Program-made: the position numbers and the translations under genes
Shown here: piece by piece, positions 63,475-64,000 of the stretch
Numbering within the stretch: position 1 is the stretch's first letter
How the letters are laid out: each line of letters starts with the position of its first letter
The notes under the pieces: generated by a model
Databases searched by the model: none
What the model was told of the DNA's origin: nothing
Seen by the model: only the letters and a program-made list of their open reading frames with translations
From: an uncultured Ruminococcus sp.
GTDB lineage: Bacteria; Bacillota; Clostridia; Oscillospirales; Ruminococcaceae
DNA length: 64,000 nt
Assembly: GCA_902788785.1 (NCBI GenBank)
Contig: CADALT010000003.1
Span: 49,748-113,747 of the forward strand
Reading direction: 5' to 3'

Positions 63475-63891
63475 TCATATGAGGTGCTTGATCAAATTAA
63501 AATACTTCTCATCATCACTTTCAAAAATATCTTCTCCTGCAAGCATATAAGCACGCATAAGATATTCCACCGCATCATCTTTTCCTAATTCATGTGAACA
63601 CTGTCCCAAGCGGAGCATTACAAAAGGATTCGTATAACCTTCACCCGAAATATTTGATTTTGCTTCCCACAAATACGAATATGCTTTATCATACGCTCCC
63701 AACATGAACCAAGCATCTGCAATAGATGATTGAAACCACACTGCTTCACTTTGAGCATTGAGCGGTTTATTCAGAGACTCCAATCCTTCCAGCCATTTGT
63801 GTATAGCTTGAGAATATTCTCCTTCATCAAACAACTTGTTTCCTTCTTCGGCATAATCATCACTGCTTTTCTTTTTGGTAAACAGTCCCAT
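63475..63891 (-). CDS. Small TPR-type protein
   Basis: A 138-residue helical protein with TPR-like repeats: AEEGNKLFDEGEYSQAIHKWLEGL (near 14-37), SSIADAWFMLGAYDKAYSYLWEA (near 55-77) and FVMLRLGQCSHELGKDDAVEYLMRAYML (near 89-116). Such small TPR proteins are common near toxin-immunity loci; no function is assigned. The gene is clearly AT-richer than most of the window. ATG follows AGAAGGTTGT. Confidence 0.75.
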   Translation of the reverse strand: MGLFTKKKSSDDYAEEGNKLFDEGEYSQAIHKWLEGLESLNKPLNAQSEAVWFQSSIADAWFMLGAYDKAYSYLWEAKSNISGEGYTNPFVMLRLGQCSHELGKDDAVEYLMRAYMLAGEDIFESDDEKYFNLIKHLI

Positions 63892-63917
63892 AATACAACC
63901 TTCTTTGGTACAATATT

Positions 63918-63960
63918 AGCATAGTCCTAACTGCTGACTACAGTGGTGACAGGCTATGCT
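63918..63960. repeat. Inverted repeat in the TPR gene leader
   Basis: AGCATAGTCCT (63918-63928) pairs with AGGCTATGCT (63951-63960) with one bulge. It may be a leader hairpin or operator. The remaining bases to 64000 show nothing further. Confidence 0.45.
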
Positions 63961-64000
63961 TATTTTTGTATAATAAGAAGGTAATGGACTGACGATCACC

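Overview
The window looks like the chromosome of a Gram-positive Clostridia member close to Ruminococcus. Evidence is the dockerin modules on two secreted proteins, the Firmicute-type nusA operon (rimP-nusA-ylxR-ylxQ-infB-rbfA-nrnA-truB-ribF), strong Shine-Dalgarno sites, lipobox lipoproteins, and many sigma-A promoters with exactly 17-bp spacers. No tRNA, rRNA, CRISPR array, transposase or prophage was found. The DNA is almost all housekeeping or accessory chromosome.

Layout. 1-3.3 kb: a YdbS/YdbT-like membrane pair (the second cut by the window edge) and a tandem-cyclophilin lipoprotein. 3.35-4.0 kb: an array of 95-bp tandem repeats and a hairpin-rich gap. 4.1-14.5 kb: polA, a guanine-deaminase-like enzyme, a GT-C glycosyltransferase, a diguanylate cyclase, small enzymes, a uridine-kinase-like operon, GtrA and a Nudix hydrolase. 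14.5-22.9 kb (minus strand): an AraC-type regulator with a degenerate receiver, an epimerase, dusB, and a GldA/F/G-like ABC system with a DUF4340 protein. 22.9-32.1 kb (minus): the translation/transcription operon from rimP to ribF plus a lipoprotein. 32.2-34.5 kb (minus): SLOG protein, LCP-like protein and PII-like protein.

34.6-47.1 kb (plus strand) is the most interesting part. A dockerin-bearing beta-propeller gene is followed by a tightly overlapping nine-gene run: a DUF4430 protein with Ig-like repeats, a membrane-anchored alpha/alpha-barrel (prenyltransferase-repeat) protein, MoxR ATPase, DUF58, a transglutaminase-like protein that has lost its catalytic triad, a second DUF4430 protein, and a complete ECF transporter (EcfT, fused EcfA1-A2, EcfS). 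The alpha-barrel plus DUF4430 pair matches the two domains of animal intrinsic factor/transcobalamin. I therefore propose a surface capture and ECF uptake system, possibly for corrinoids. The substrate is inferred, not shown.

47.1-52.7 kb: a structured inverted repeat, a DUF378 protein, a candidate small RNA with an anti-Shine-Dalgarno stretch, FeoA under a palindromic operator, a histidine kinase without an adjacent regulator, a leucine-rich-repeat protein with half a dockerin, and a RluD-type pseudouridine synthase. 52.8-59.7 kb: uvrB and uvrA under a consensus promoter with a LexA-like box, with a GT-C membrane protein gene between them. 59.7-64 kb: small accessory genes (SUKH-3 immunity protein, DUF1349, unknown, ArsC-like without its cysteine, a LuxR-type response regulator, GNAT, TPR), several visibly AT-richer than the rest.
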